64,000 bases of DNA from Deltaproteobacteria bacterium (GTDB lineage: Bacteria; Myxococcota; Myxococcia; Myxococcales; SZAS-1). The stretch spans positions 1 through 64,000 of the forward strand of contig JAFEBB010000031.1 in NCBI GenBank assembly GCA_018266075.1. The letters run 5' to 3'. Below the pieces are notes generated by a model. That model did no database searches and was not told where the DNA came from. It worked only from the letters and a program-made list of their open reading frames with translations. A program made the translations under genes and the position numbers. Positions 33,021 to 42,172 of this stretch are shown here, piece after piece (position 1 is the stretch's first letter; the number at the start of each line of letters is the position of its first letter).

Positions 33021-34574
33021 TCAGAAGTGCCCGGTGATGGCGTACGTCGGGCTCTCGAGCTGCGCGGTGGAGCAGGTCTTCTCCACCTCGAAGTAGATGT
33101 CCGAGTTGTCGTCGTACGAGCCGGATCCGGAGCTGACTTCTGCGCGGCCGGTTTGGCTCGCGGTCGCGGCCCAGGTGCCGTGCGTCGTCGTGACCGAGAG
33201 CTTGTAGCAAGTCGGGTACGCGCTGCCGATCATCTGCAAGACCACGTCGAAGTCGTCCTGGCAGAAGGTGCCGCCGGTGTTGAAGGTGTGGAAGAAGTCG
33301 GGCGCGGAACCGGTGGCGGGCACGAAGCCGGTGATCGCCGGCGCGTGCGGGCGCGCGTCACTGGAGAGCTTGCCGCTGGGCGCGCCGGGGATGCCGTCGC
33401 CGTCGGCGCAGTCGCTGTTGCCCATCTCCACGGCGTCGTTGCGGATGTGGTCGTCGACGGTGTCGCTCTGCTCGCAGCCGTTTCCGGCGTTGCTGTCGCT
33501 GTCGTACGTCTGACCGGCGCAGGTGAGCACGCACGACGCCGAGACGCAGGTGACCGTCGCGTTGGGCGCGCCGATGCCCGGGCAGGTGACGCCGCAGCCG
33601 CCGCAGTCGGTGGGCGTGTCCGCCGCGCCGCCGCAGACATCCAGCGTGCAGCCCGTCGGATCCGGATCCGAGCAGCTCGACTTGCACGTGGGGTTGGTCG
33701 CGCCGCACGCCGAGAAGCGGCCGTTGGGCTCGCAGCTGCGAACGCCGGTGCAGGTGCCGTCGGAGCTCTGCTTCGTGCACGGCACGGGCGTGGTGACGTG
33801 GTCGCAGTAGCCGCCCAGCGCGTTCAGGCAGCCGGTGTTGTTGGGCACGCAGAGCATCTCGTTGCCGTTGGGCGTGCTCTCGCTGGCGCAGGTGTAGTCG
33901 GGCGGGCAGGCCGCGGCGCCGGCGAGCGAGCAGTCCACGTGGCAGCCGGGGATGGAGTCGCCCTGGGCCTGCACGCAGGTGGCGTAGAACGCGCCGCAGT
34001 CGGCGTCGGTCTGGCACTGGGCGCAGTGCACCGGGCTGCGCGGCACGCAATAGCCCGTGGCCGCGCCCAGCGACTCGGGCGCGCAGAAAAACGCCGTCGA
34101 GTTGCAGTCGGCCTGCGAGGTGCAGCTGGTGACGCACACGTCGCCCGCGCCAGGCAGGCCCGGTCGGCACAAGCCTGAAGCGCAGTCGGTGTCGCTGTTG
34201 CAGCTCGCGCCGCGCGCCGCGCCGGTGGTGCCGCTGCTGCTGGAGCTCGAGCTGCTGCTCGACGAGGTGGATCCGGATCCGGTCGACGAGCTCGCCGACG
34301 TGGATCCGGTGCTGCCGCTGCTCGACGCGGACGACGCGCCGTCGCTGCTGCTCGACGAAGATGACGCGCTGCTGCTGGTCGAGCTGGCCGTCGAGCCCGT
34401 GCTCTCGCCGCCGGTGGACGCGCCGTGCGAGCCGCCGCCCGTCGTACCCGTGCCCATGTCGCCGCCGATGGGCGAGACGTGGCCCGAGCCGGAGCTGGAG
34501 CTGTGGCTGGCGGGGGCGGTGGTGCCGCCGCAGCCACACGCAAGCACGAGGATGGCGACGCCGAAGGGGCGCAT
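33021..34574 (-). CDS. Cys-rich surface lipoprotein with Ser-rich linker
   Basis: The 517-residue protein starts with a lipoprotein signal (RPFGVAILVLACGCGG, lipobox LACG). Residues about 20-125 are Ser/Gly/Thr low complexity. Then follow Cys-rich modules (ASCNSDTDCASGLC, CTSQADCNSTAFFC, CQTDADCGAFYATC) and a pattern TDCGGCGVTCPG, typical of myxobacterial surface proteins with EGF-like or DUF4215-like repeats. The final ~110 residues are a beta-rich domain (FFHTFNTGGTFCQDDFDV) that may be carbohydrate-binding. Function unknown. It is convergent with astD and divergent from lnt. Confidence 0.75.
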   Translation of the reverse strand: MRPFGVAILVLACGCGGTTAPASHSSSSGSGHVSPIGGDMGTGTTGGGSHGASTGGESTGSTASSTSSSASSSSSSSDGASSASSSGSTGSTSASSSTGSGSTSSSSSSSSSSSGTTGAARGASCNSDTDCASGLCRPGLPGAGDVCVTSCTSQADCNSTAFFCAPESLGAATGYCVPRSPVHCAQCQTDADCGAFYATCVQAQGDSIPGCHVDCSLAGAAACPPDYTCASESTPNGNEMLCVPNNTGCLNALGGYCDHVTTPVPCTKQSSDGTCTGVRSCEPNGRFSACGATNPTCKSSCSDPDPTGCTLDVCGGAADTPTDCGGCGVTCPGIGAPNATVTCVSASCVLTCAGQTYDSDSNAGNGCEQSDTVDDHIRNDAVEMGNSDCADGDGIPGAPSGKLSSDARPHAPAITGFVPATGSAPDFFHTFNTGGTFCQDDFDVVLQMIGSAYPTCYKLSVTTTHGTWAATASQTGRAEVSSGSGSYDDNSDIYFEVEKTCSTAQLESPTYAITGHF

Positions 34575-34689
34575 CGCCTCATGCTACCCCGGCGGGACGC
34601 TCGACTGGTGGCCCGGTGTGCGAGCGGGGAATCCCAGCGTGCGGCAGCGGTTGCGTTCCGACACCAACGCTGACAGCTTCCGTCCGCCC

Positions 34690-36612
34690 ATGGTCGCCGC
34701 CGAGAAGAAGCCTTCCCCCGCGCCGTCGAGCGCGCTGCCCACCAAGCGCCGCTGGGGCCTGACCCTCACCTTCGGGTTGCTCGGCCTGAGCTGCGTGGGC
34801 CTGGGCATCGGCGACTTCTTCATGAAGAAGGCCGGCCCCGGCGCGATCGTGGTGCTGCTGGGGCTCGCGCTCTGCGCCATTGGCGCCTTCGCATTCTCGC
34901 GTCGGTACGTGCCCGACAAGCCGCTCCCTCGCTTGCCGGTGACGAAGTACCTCGCGCCCATCCTCGCGGGCACGTTGGCGGGGCTCGCGTTTCCGATCCT
35001 GTTTCCCGTCTTCGGACACACGGAGCAGCTCGCCAGCGGCATCACCGAGATCCTCGCGTGGGTGGGCTTGATTCCGCTCTGCTGGGCGCTCGACGGGCTC
35101 ACCCCGAAGCGCGGCTTTGGCCTGGGCATGCTCGCGGGCATGGCCTTCTTCAACATGACGTTCTGGTGGGTCAACGTGGCCATGACCACGTTCGGCGGCA
35201 TCCCGAACTTCTTGAGCATCCCCGTGCTGCAGATGCTCGTGGGCTGGTGCGCGCTGCACTGGGCGCTCGCGAGCTGGGGCGCGGTCTTGCTGCAGCGGCG
35301 CTTCGGCTGGCCGATGTGGCGCGCTCTCCCGCCGACGTGGGCCGCCGCGGAGCTGATGCGCAACTACTTCATGAGCGGCTACCCGTGGGCGAACCTCGGG
35401 TACGCGACCTCGCGCGATCTCTGGTTCGCGCAGGTGGCGGGCGTGGGCGGCGTGTACTTCATCGCCTTCGTGCTGGTGCTGGTGAACGCGGTGCTCTTCG
35501 ACGCCGGATCCGCGCTGATCCGAAAGGATCGCAAGCTGCCCGTGGGCGGGCTCGCGCTCGCGGCGGTGCTCGCCATCGGCGGGCACGTGTACGGCTACTT
35601 CCGGATCCAGGCGATCGACGAGGCACTGGCCGGCGCGCCCAAGGCCAAGATCGCCGTGGTGCAGGGCAATATCGATCAGAAGATCAAGAACAAGCACCAG
35701 AGCTACGTGGGCTTCATCCTCGACCAGTACGCGCCGCAGACCAAGCAAGCCGACGACGAGGGCGCGGACATCATCATCTGGCCCGAGGCCGCGTTCCCTG
35801 GCTACTTCCGGCCCGGCGCGCTGAGCCTCACCGAGAGCCGCGGCGGCGCGGCGCTCAAGCTCCTCGAGCCGCTGCACGCGAACTTAATGCTCGGCGCGCA
35901 GACCGCGAATCGGCAGACGAACTTGTCGTCGAACTCGGCGTTCTGGGTGCGGCCGGATCTCACCATCGCCGCGCAGTACGACAAGCACCACCTGGTGCCC
36001 TTTGGCGAGTACGTGCTCTGGGACCTCGATCGCTACCTGCCCATCGGCGCGCTGGTGGCCGACGTGGGCTTCTTCAAGCCGGGCACGGAGCTGCCCGTGT
36101 GGGACCTGCCGACGCAGAGCGGCGCGACCGTCAAGGCCGGCATGCTCATCTGCTACGACGCCATCTTCCCCGAGATCACCCGCGACTACGCCCGGCGCGA
36201 CGTTAACCTTCTCGTGAACATCACCAACGACGCCTGGTACGGCTGGGCGAGCGCGCCCTTCCAGTTCCTGCGCATGGTGGAGATGCGCGCCATCGAGAGC
36301 GGGCGGCCCATCGCGCGCGCGGCGAACACCGGCATCTCCGGCTTCATCGATCCCGCGGGCCGAATCCTCGCGCAGACGCAGCTCGGCCTGGTGACGAGCG
36401 ACTCGGATGAGGTCGACGAGGCGCTGCACGTGCCCGCGACGCACCTCACCGCCGAGGTGCCTCTGCTCGCGAAGCCGCCGATCTACGTCTGGGTGGGCGA
36501 CTCGTTCGCGTACGCGTGCGCGCTCTTCAGCGTGCTCGGCGTGGCCTTCGCGCTCTTCGTGAAGCGCGGCGCGAGCGAGACTAGGGCGGGATCGCCAGCC
36601 GCAGCGCCGTGA
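34690..36612 (+). CDS. lnt: Apolipoprotein N-acyltransferase
   Basis: Lnt adds the third acyl chain to lipoproteins in the inner membrane. The 640-residue protein has about eight hydrophobic segments in the first 320 residues and a nitrilase domain after that, with the Glu-Lys-Cys triad in WPEAAFP, YDKHHLVPFGEY and MLICYDAIFPE. It is longer than the usual 510-540 residues because of an N-terminal extension with two extra hydrophobic segments (about 24-70). The ATG at 34690 is preferred; the upstream frame is antisense to the lipoprotein gene. The many lipoproteins in the window are its likely substrates. Confidence 0.9.
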   Translation: MVAAEKKPSPAPSSALPTKRRWGLTLTFGLLGLSCVGLGIGDFFMKKAGPGAIVVLLGLALCAIGAFAFSRRYVPDKPLPRLPVTKYLAPILAGTLAGLAFPILFPVFGHTEQLASGITEILAWVGLIPLCWALDGLTPKRGFGLGMLAGMAFFNMTFWWVNVAMTTFGGIPNFLSIPVLQMLVGWCALHWALASWGAVLLQRRFGWPMWRALPPTWAAAELMRNYFMSGYPWANLGYATSRDLWFAQVAGVGGVYFIAFVLVLVNAVLFDAGSALIRKDRKLPVGGLALAAVLAIGGHVYGYFRIQAIDEALAGAPKAKIAVVQGNIDQKIKNKHQSYVGFILDQYAPQTKQADDEGADIIIWPEAAFPGYFRPGALSLTESRGGAALKLLEPLHANLMLGAQTANRQTNLSSNSAFWVRPDLTIAAQYDKHHLVPFGEYVLWDLDRYLPIGALVADVGFFKPGTELPVWDLPTQSGATVKAGMLICYDAIFPEITRDYARRDVNLLVNITNDAWYGWASAPFQFLRMVEMRAIESGRPIARAANTGISGFIDPAGRILAQTQLGLVTSDSDEVDEALHVPATHLTAEVPLLAKPPIYVWVGDSFAYACALFSVLGVAFALFVKRGASETRAGSPAAAP

Positions 36613-36862
36613 ACGGCTCGGTGGAGGGCTTTGGTGTGGCCGAGCCGTCGAGCGACTCGAGCTGCCAGCCGTTGCGATCCGCGACGTAGCGCGCCTCGTG
36701 GCCACAGCCGCTGACGTTCGTCGCGCCCGAATCCTCGGGCACCGTCTTGAGCTGCTCGGGCGCACAGGAGAGATCCACCGCAGCCTGATGCCGCAGGAGC
36801 GGCTCCGCGGTGCCGCATCCCGCGAGGGCGAAGGCCAGCGCGCCGGCGAGCAGCTTGCGCAT
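36581..36862 (-). CDS. Small lipoprotein, hypothetical
   Basis: The 93-residue protein has a lipoprotein signal (MRKLLAGALAFALAGCGTA, lipobox LAGC). The mature domain has two Cys (DLSCAPEQL, SGCGHEARY) and an aromatic C-terminal part, and it resembles the small 'CAPEQL' Cys-containing lipoproteins common in myxobacteria. Its 3' end overlaps lnt by 32 nt in the convergent orientation. Start ATG at 36862. Function unknown. Confidence 0.7.
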   Translation of the reverse strand: MRKLLAGALAFALAGCGTAEPLLRHQAAVDLSCAPEQLKTVPEDSGATNVSGCGHEARYVADRNGWQLESLDGSATPKPSTEPFTALRLAIPP

Positions 36863-36909
36863 GACCCGATCGTGCCCAATTGGACACTGCCGCGTCATGA
36901 CACGCCTCG

Positions 36910-37431
36910 TCAGTCCATCAGGTTCTCCCAGGTCCAGCTGCCGCCTCGCACGTGCTCGCCCTCCCAATCGGCTCGGACAGGAAACGGATCCGGGAACTTG
37001 CAGCGATCGCTGGTGGCGTCGCTGTTGAAGCTCGCCGAGTAGCGGATGGAGTAGCCCGGCTGCAGCAGCCACGGCACCGGCGTGTTGGGCAGCGCGGGAA
37101 TCGGCGCGCCCGTGAGCGCCGGACACTGGGCGTCGGCGCACTTCCCGAGCGCTTCGCAGTACTGCTTGGCGTTCTCCACCATCGCGTCGGAGATCGCGTA
37201 CGCGATGGGGATGTCGAGGCTGCAGAGCACGAGGATGAGCGCCGCCATGCCCACCTTGTGGACCGGCTGTCGCTGGGTCGCTTGCCCGACGAGGATGGTG
37301 AGCACCACCAGCGTCGCGAGGACGACGCCCACGTCGAGCAGCCAGGGCAGGGCCCAGATGTTGAAGAGGCACCACGTCTTGATGACGAGCAGCAGCAAGC
37401 CCGCCACGACGGCCAGCAACCAGGGGCGCAT
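36910..37431 (-). CDS. Hypothetical membrane protein
   Basis: The 173-residue protein has three N-terminal hydrophobic helices (LLAVVAGLLLLVIKTWCLF, LLDVGVVLATLVVLTILVG and VGMAALILVLCSLDIPIAY) and a Cys-containing outer domain of about 80 residues (CEALGKCADAQCPAL). It was chosen over an overlapping frame shifted by 8 nt because of its consistent hydrophobic pattern. It is divergent from prfB, and the 58-nt gap must hold both promoters. No family is recognised. Confidence 0.65.
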   Translation of the reverse strand: MRPWLLAVVAGLLLLVIKTWCLFNIWALPWLLDVGVVLATLVVLTILVGQATQRQPVHKVGMAALILVLCSLDIPIAYAISDAMVENAKQYCEALGKCADAQCPALTGAPIPALPNTPVPWLLQPGYSIRYSASFNSDATSDRCKFPDPFPVRADWEGEHVRGGSWTWENLMD

Positions 37432-37489
37432 GGCCGCATGCTAGCCCGTCAGGGTGAAATTGCCGGCGCGTCGTGCTATCGGTCCCGCC

Positions 37490-38603
37490 ATGCCCGACGG
37501 TCTCGAGTCCATCCAGAACCTCCGCGAGCGCGTGAACGTGCTCCGGGGGCATCTTTGACATCGAGCGCAAAGAAGCGCGCATCGCGTCCATCGAGCACGA
37601 CGCCTCCCAGCCCGACTTCTGGAACGAGCAGCAGAAGGCGCAAGCCATTCTGAAGGAGAAGTCGCAGCTCGAGAGCGTGCTCGGCGACTTCAAGAAGGCC
37701 TCGTCCACCCTCGATGACGCGCAGGTGATGTTCGAGCTCGCCGACGCCGAGAAGGACGAGTCGGCGCGCGCCGAAGCCGAAGGCCAGCTCAAGGACGCGC
37801 AGACGCGCATCGAGAAGCTCGAGTTCCAGCGCATGCTCTCAGGGCCCAACGATCGGGCCAACGCCATCGTCGACATCAACGCCGGCGCGGGCGGCACCGA
37901 GAGCATGGACTGGGCGCAGATGCTGCTGCGCATGTACGCGCGCTACGCCGAGAAGAAGGGCTGGAAGGTCGAGATGACCGACGCCACGCCCGGTGAAGAA
38001 GCCGGCTTCAAGAGCGTGTCGTTCGTGGTCGAGGGCGAGTACGCGTTCGGCTTCTTGAAGGCGGAGAACGGCGTGCACCGGCTGGTGCGCATCTCGCCGT
38101 TCGACGCGCAGGCCCGCCGGCAGACGAGCTTCACCAGCGTGTTCGTCTACCCGCAGGTCGCCGACGACATCGAGATCGACATCCAGGACAAGGACGTGAA
38201 GCGCGAGGCCATTCGCGCGTCGGGTGCCGGCGGCCAGAAGGTGAACAAGACCTCGTCGGCGATTCGCCTCACCCACTTGCCCACCGGCATCCAGGTGCAC
38301 GTGCAGACCGAGCGCAGCCAGAACGCGAACGAGAAGACCGCGTGGACGCTGCTCCGCTCGCGCCTCTACGAGATCGAGGTCAAGAAGCGCGAGGCCGAGA
38401 AGGCCGAGGTCGAGGCCGGCAAGAAGGACATCGGCTTCGGCTCGCAGATCCGCAGCTACGTGCTCGCACCATACCAAATGGTTAAGGATCACCGGACCGG
38501 CATCGAGAGCGGAAACCCCAGCGCGGTGCTCGACGGCGACCTCGACAAGTTCATCGAAGCGCAGCTCCTGGGCGTGAAGAACCCCAACCGGCCGAGCGAG
38601 TAA
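37490..38603 (+). CDS. prfB: Peptide chain release factor 2 (programmed +1 frameshift)
   Basis: RF2 terminates translation at UGA and UAA. Translation begins at ATG 37490, and after 22 codons reaches CTT TGA C at 37553. A +1 shift skips T37556 and continues through GAC ATC to 38603, giving about 370 residues, the usual RF2 length. Motifs are SPF (RISPFDAQARR) for stop recognition and GGQ (ASGAGGQKVNKTSSA) for peptide release. The next gene starts immediately after its stop. Expression is self-regulated by RF2 abundance. Confidence 0.95.
37544..37559 (+). promoter_or_regulatory. prfB: prfB programmed +1 frameshift site
   Basis: CGGGGGCATCTTTGAC contains an internal Shine-Dalgarno-like GGGGG three nt before the slippery CTT TGA C. 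This matches the classical RF2 autoregulatory site: low RF2 slows termination at the UGA and favours the shift. Confidence 0.93.
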
Positions 38604-39032
38604 ATGGCGCTGCTGCTCGACACCGTCGACGGGATCATCGGCGCGCTCTACGCGGCCATCAGCGGGCCCGCGGGCGCGCGCGACTGGGAGCGCTTTCGCG
38701 ATCTCTTCGCGCCCGGCGCGCGGCTGGTGCCGACGAGCAAGGACGGCCAGAAGCTCGCGGGCACCGTGCTCGACGTCGAGAGCTTCATCGCCCGCGCGAC
38801 GCTGGCCATTGCGAACCAGGGCTTCTACGAGCACGAGCTCACGCGCCGCGAGGAACGCTACGGGCCCATCGTGCACGTGTGGAGCAGCTACGCGTGCCGG
38901 CACGCGCCGTCGGATCCGGAGCCGTTCGTGCGCGGCGTGAACAGCATCCAGCTCCTGCACGACGGGATCCGCTTTCGCTTGCTCACCATCTTCTGGGCCG
39001 ACGAGCGCATCGCCGGCATCCCCGTGACCTGA
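38604..39032 (+). CDS. NTF2/SnoaL-like protein
   Basis: The 142-residue protein begins immediately after prfB's TAA and is likely cotranscribed. It looks like an NTF2-fold (SnoaL-like, DUF4440-type) protein: DWERFRDLFAPGARLVPTS, then the beta pattern YGPIVHVWSSYACRHAP and FRLLTIFWADE. Active site not predictable. Its stop overlaps the methyltransferase ATG (TGATG). Confidence 0.72.
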   Translation: MALLLDTVDGIIGALYAAISGPAGARDWERFRDLFAPGARLVPTSKDGQKLAGTVLDVESFIARATLAIANQGFYEHELTRREERYGPIVHVWSSYACRHAPSDPEPFVRGVNSIQLLHDGIRFRLLTIFWADERIAGIPVT

Positions 39033-39613
39033 TGCACGACCACCATCACCACCACCACGATCACTTCGGCAACCCGGACGATCGCGCGCACTACCTCGCG
39101 AAGCTGGAAGGTTCGGATCGCGCCGCGTGGCAGAAGCCGGATCAGGTGATCCGCGCGCTGAAGCTGCGCAAGAGCGACGTCGTCGCCGAGGTGGGCGCGG
39201 GGCCGGCGTACTTCGCGAAGCGGCTCGCGAAGAAGGCGGCGTTTGTCTACGCGGTCGAGGCGGATCCGCAGATGTTCCCGGTGCTGCTCGAGCGGACCGC
39301 GAAGCTCGCGAACCTCGCGCCCGTGTTCGCGCTCCAGGACGCGCCGCGGCTCGCGCCCGCGAGCGTGGATCTCATCCTCATCGTGAACACCTTCCACCAC
39401 CTCGACGGCGCGCGCTCGCTGCGCAAGCTGGCGCTCGCGCTCAAGCCGCGCGGGCGCATCGCCAACATCGACTTCCACCCCGAGTCCGAGCTCGGGCCGA
39501 AGCACAAGATCTCGCGCGACGCGTTCGTGGCCATGGCGAAGCACGCGAAGTTGAAGCTCGTGCGCGAGCACACGTTCTTGCGCGAGCAGTACTTCGTGGA
39601 GCTCGCGCGCTAA
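39032..39613 (+). CDS. SAM-dependent methyltransferase with natural His6 N-terminus
   Basis: The 193-residue class I methyltransferase shows motif I VAEVGAGPAYFAKRL, the acidic AVEADPQMF and the downstream NTFHHLDGARSL and LKPRGRIANIDF. It opens with MHDHHHHHHDHFGNPD, a genomically encoded hexahistidine flanked by further His/Asp that could bind Zn, Ni or Cu. The substrate is unknown. It overlaps the NTF2-like gene by one base, so the two are coupled, and both lie downstream of prfB. Confidence 0.82.
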   Translation: MHDHHHHHHDHFGNPDDRAHYLAKLEGSDRAAWQKPDQVIRALKLRKSDVVAEVGAGPAYFAKRLAKKAAFVYAVEADPQMFPVLLERTAKLANLAPVFALQDAPRLAPASVDLILIVNTFHHLDGARSLRKLALALKPRGRIANIDFHPESELGPKHKISRDAFVAMAKHAKLKLVREHTFLREQYFVELAR

Positions 39614-39711
39614 CGGCACCACGCCGAGCTGGCGCCCTGCGAGAGCCAGGCGCTGCAGCCGCCCGCCGCGGCGCTGAAGAGGATGATGGCCAACGTCCAG
39701 CCGCGGCCCAT
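39610..39711 (-). CDS. Very small lipoprotein-like peptide
   Basis: The 33-residue frame reads MGRGWTLAIILFSAAAGGC and continues to a short polar tail. It looks like a lipoprotein signal with lipobox AAGGC or a single membrane helix. An in-frame ATG at 39741 would add ten residues. A GGTGAG lies upstream of the inner ATG. The stop overlaps the methyltransferase stop in the convergent orientation. It is too short for strong evidence. Confidence 0.4.
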   Translation of the reverse strand: MGRGWTLAIILFSAAAGGCSAWLSQGASSAWCR

Positions 39712-39926
39712 GGCCCGCTCACCGGGAGTGTGGGTTTGCATGCCGCGCACCTTCGGCATTCGGCGGGCTCCAATTCAATCGCCGGGCCGCGCGGGTGTTT
39801 CGGATTCCACGCCAGCTTCGTCCACGCAGAACCGAGCGTGCATCAGTGGGCGTTTCCCGCGCGCGCGCGCGTTGACGCCCGCTGCATCCGGTGGGCAAGC
39901 TGCCAGCCGCTCGCCCAGGAGTTCGC

Positions 39927-41567
39927 ATGCCCGCAAGTGGCGCCCAGCTCGTGGCCCGGATGCTCAAGGCCGAAAACGTGAAGCACATCTTCACGCTCTC
40001 GGGTTTGCACGTGGCGCCCATCTACGCCGCGTGCGTGGAGGAGGGCATCCACATCATCGACACGCGCCACGAGCAGGCCGCAGGTCACGCCGCCGATGCG
40101 TACGCCCGACTGACGCGCGGCGTGGGCGTGGCCGTGGTCACCGCGGGCCCGGGCGTGACGGACGCGCTCACGGCCGTCGCGAACGCAAACGCGGCCAGCG
40201 TGCCCATGATCCTCCTCGGCGGCGCGGCGCCCATCTTCAACCAGTCGCGCGGCAGCTTGCAGGAGATGGAGCAGGTGGATCTGTTCCACCGGATCACCAA
40301 GTGGAGCGACCGCGTCCCCACGCCGGATCTGGTGCCCAGCTATTTTGCGAAGGCCTTCCGCGTGGCGCTCTCGGGTCGGCCCGGTCCGGTGTTCCTCGAG
40401 CTCGCCTGGGACGTGCTCTCCAACGGCGCCGAGAACGACACCCTGCCCACCCACTACCGCAGCAAGGCGGGCGTCGCGCCGGATCCGGCGTGGGTGGCCA
40501 AGGCAGCCAAGCTGCTGGATGGCGCCGAGCGCCCCGCGATGATCGCCGGCTCGAGCGTGTGGTGGGACGACGCGCCCGAGGTGCTGCGCCGCTTCGCCGA
40601 GCGCACCGGCGTGCCCGTGTACCTGAACGGCGCGGGCCGCGGCTGCTTGCCGAACGCGCACCCGCACTTCTTCCAGCACACGCGCAAGGACGCGCTCTCC
40701 AACGCCGACGTGGTGCTGGTGGTGGGCACGCCCTTCGACTTCCGCCTCAATTACGGCGCCGAGCCCACGTTCAGCGCGAGCAGCAAGATCATCCAGGTGG
40801 ACATCGATCCCACGGAGATCGGCCGCAACCGCGCGGTCGAGGTCGGCCTCTGCGCGGATACCCGTAGCGCGCTCACCGCGCTGGAGGCCGCGTGCGCCAA
40901 GAAGGACCGCAGCGCGCACCTGGCCGCGCTTCGCGAGAGTGAAACAAAAAAGTTACATCGCCAGCGCGAGTACGAGAAGAGCGACCAGGTGCCGGTGCAC
41001 CACTTCCGGCTCGCGCGCGACATGAGCGACGTGGCCAACGCGAGCGGCGATCCCATGTGGATCGCCGACGGCGGCAACTGGGTGGCCATCGCGGCCAAGG
41101 TCATCGAGCTGCACAAGCCCGGCCGCTGGCTGGATCCCGGGCCGCTGGGCTGTCTCGGCGTGGGCGCGCCGTTCGCGCTCGCGGCCAAGTCGCTCTATCC
41201 GGATCGCAAGATCTGGGTGATCCAGGGCGACGGCAGCTTCGGCCTCAACGGCTTCGACTTCGAGACCGCGCTGCGCTTCAAGCTCCCCATGATCGCGGTG
41301 GTGGGCAACGACGCCGCCTGGGGCCAGATCCGCCTCCCTCAAGTGCAGATGTTCGGCGAGGACAAGAGCCCCGGCACGCTGCTCGCGCCCACGCGCTACG
41401 ACGAGATCGTGAAGGCCATGGGCGGCCACGGCGAGCTGGTCACGGATCCGAAGCAGATCCGGCCGGCGCTGGAGCGCGCGGTGGCCAGCAACACCGTGGC
41501 GTGTGTGAACGTGATGCTCGATCCCAACGCGCCCGCGGCGAGCGGCGCCCAAGGCTACGCGGTCTAG
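39927..41567 (+). CDS. ThDP-dependent enzyme, acetolactate-synthase-like
   Basis: The 546-residue enzyme has the three-domain POX/ALS layout. The cofactor-activating Glu is in DTRHEQAAGHAADAYAR, followed by VVTAGPGVTDALTAVANA. The C-terminal ThDP-binding motif is GDGSFGLNGFDFETALRF with the conserved Asn in VVGNDAAWGQI. It could be an acetolactate synthase, 2-hydroxyacyl-CoA lyase or related lyase; the absence of a small subunit (ilvN) argues against dedicated branched-chain synthesis. It is followed 3 nt later by an isochorismatase-like hydrolase. Confidence 0.85.
   Translation: MPASGAQLVARMLKAENVKHIFTLSGLHVAPIYAACVEEGIHIIDTRHEQAAGHAADAYARLTRGVGVAVVTAGPGVTDALTAVANANAASVPMILLGGAAPIFNQSRGSLQEMEQVDLFHRITKWSDRVPTPDLVPSYFAKAFRVALSGRPGPVFLELAWDVLSNGAENDTLPTHYRSKAGVAPDPAWVAKAAKLLDGAERPAMIAGSSVWWDDAPEVLRRFAERTGVPVYLNGAGRGCLPNAHPHFFQHTRKDALSNADVVLVVGTPFDFRLNYGAEPTFSASSKIIQVDIDPTEIGRNRAVEVGLCADTRSALTALEAACAKKDRSAHLAALRESETKKLHRQREYEKSDQVPVHHFRLARDMSDVANASGDPMWIADGGNWVAIAAKVIELHKPGRWLDPGPLGCLGVGAPFALAAKSLYPDRKIWVIQGDGSFGLNGFDFETALRFKLPMIAVVGNDAAWGQIRLPQVQMFGEDKSPGTLLAPTRYDEIVKAMGGHGELVTDPKQIRPALERAVASNTVACVNVMLDPNAPAASGAQGYAV
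40942..40955. other. WAAC-N6-GTTW palindrome (AAAC AAAAAA GTTA)
   Basis: It lies in the ThDP enzyme gene and is read as GAA ACA AAA AAG TTA CAT (residues ETKKLH), which includes the very rare Leu codon TTA. Confidence 0.65.
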
Positions 41568-41570
41568 ACC

Positions 41571-42119
41571 ATGCACCTGCACCGACTTCGTCGCGACGAC
41601 GCCCAGCTCCTGGTCGTCGACATCCAGGAGAAGCTCTGCGCCGCCATGCCGCCCGATGGCCTGGCGCGAATGATCGCGCGCACCCAGGCGCTCATCGAGG
41701 GCGCCAAGGTGCTCGGGCTCCCAATCCGGCTCACGGAGCAGTATCCGAAGGGGCTCGGGCGCACGCTGCCCGCGCTCACGGAGAAGCTGTTCGGGGTGAC
41801 GCCCGTGGAGAAGGTAGAGTTCACCGCGTGCGTGCCGGGCATCACCGGCGAGCTGGGGAACCGACGCGTGGTCGTCGTGGCCGGCATGGAGACGCACATC
41901 TGCGTGTACCAGACCGTGCGCGACCTGGCCGAGCGCGGCTTCACGCCCGTGCTCTGCGCCGACGCCGTGCTCTCGCGGAACGCGCGCGACCTCGAGATCG
42001 GCCTGGAGCTCTGCAAGCACGCGGGCGCGCTGGTGACCACCGTGGAGTCCGCGCTCTTCGACATGCTCGGCAAGGCAGGAACGCCTGAGTTCAAGGCCAT
42101 CTCCGCCGCCGTGAAGTGA
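41571..42119 (+). CDS. Isochorismatase-family cysteine hydrolase
   Basis: The 182-residue hydrolase shows the family triad: Asp in LLVVDIQEKLC, Lys in PVEKVEFTAC and the nucleophile Cys in GMETHICVYQTVRDL. There is no signal peptide. It begins 3 nt after the ThDP enzyme gene and is probably cotranscribed. Members cleave vinyl ethers, ureides or amides; the specific substrate is unknown. The context does not suggest a siderophore pathway. Confidence 0.88.
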   Translation: MHLHRLRRDDAQLLVVDIQEKLCAAMPPDGLARMIARTQALIEGAKVLGLPIRLTEQYPKGLGRTLPALTEKLFGVTPVEKVEFTACVPGITGELGNRRVVVVAGMETHICVYQTVRDLAERGFTPVLCADAVLSRNARDLEIGLELCKHAGALVTTVESALFDMLGKAGTPEFKAISAAVK

Positions 42120-42172
42120 GTGACCCACATCGGGGACTGTGCGAGCGCCGCGCACTCTTCTAGGCTTCGGGG

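Noticed and set aside
36204-36217. TAAC CTTCTC GTGA in lnt
   Set aside because: The right arm is GTGA, not GTTW. One mismatch in a GC-rich coding context is not convincing.
36918-37439. An alternative 173-residue frame over the membrane protein at 36910-37431
   Set aside because: It is Arg/Ser/Thr-rich with no hydrophobic pattern, whereas the frame at 36910 has three clear helices.
38471-38484. ATAC CAAATG GTTA in prfB
   Set aside because: The left arm has two mismatches, and the conserved RF2 residues PYQMVKD account for it.
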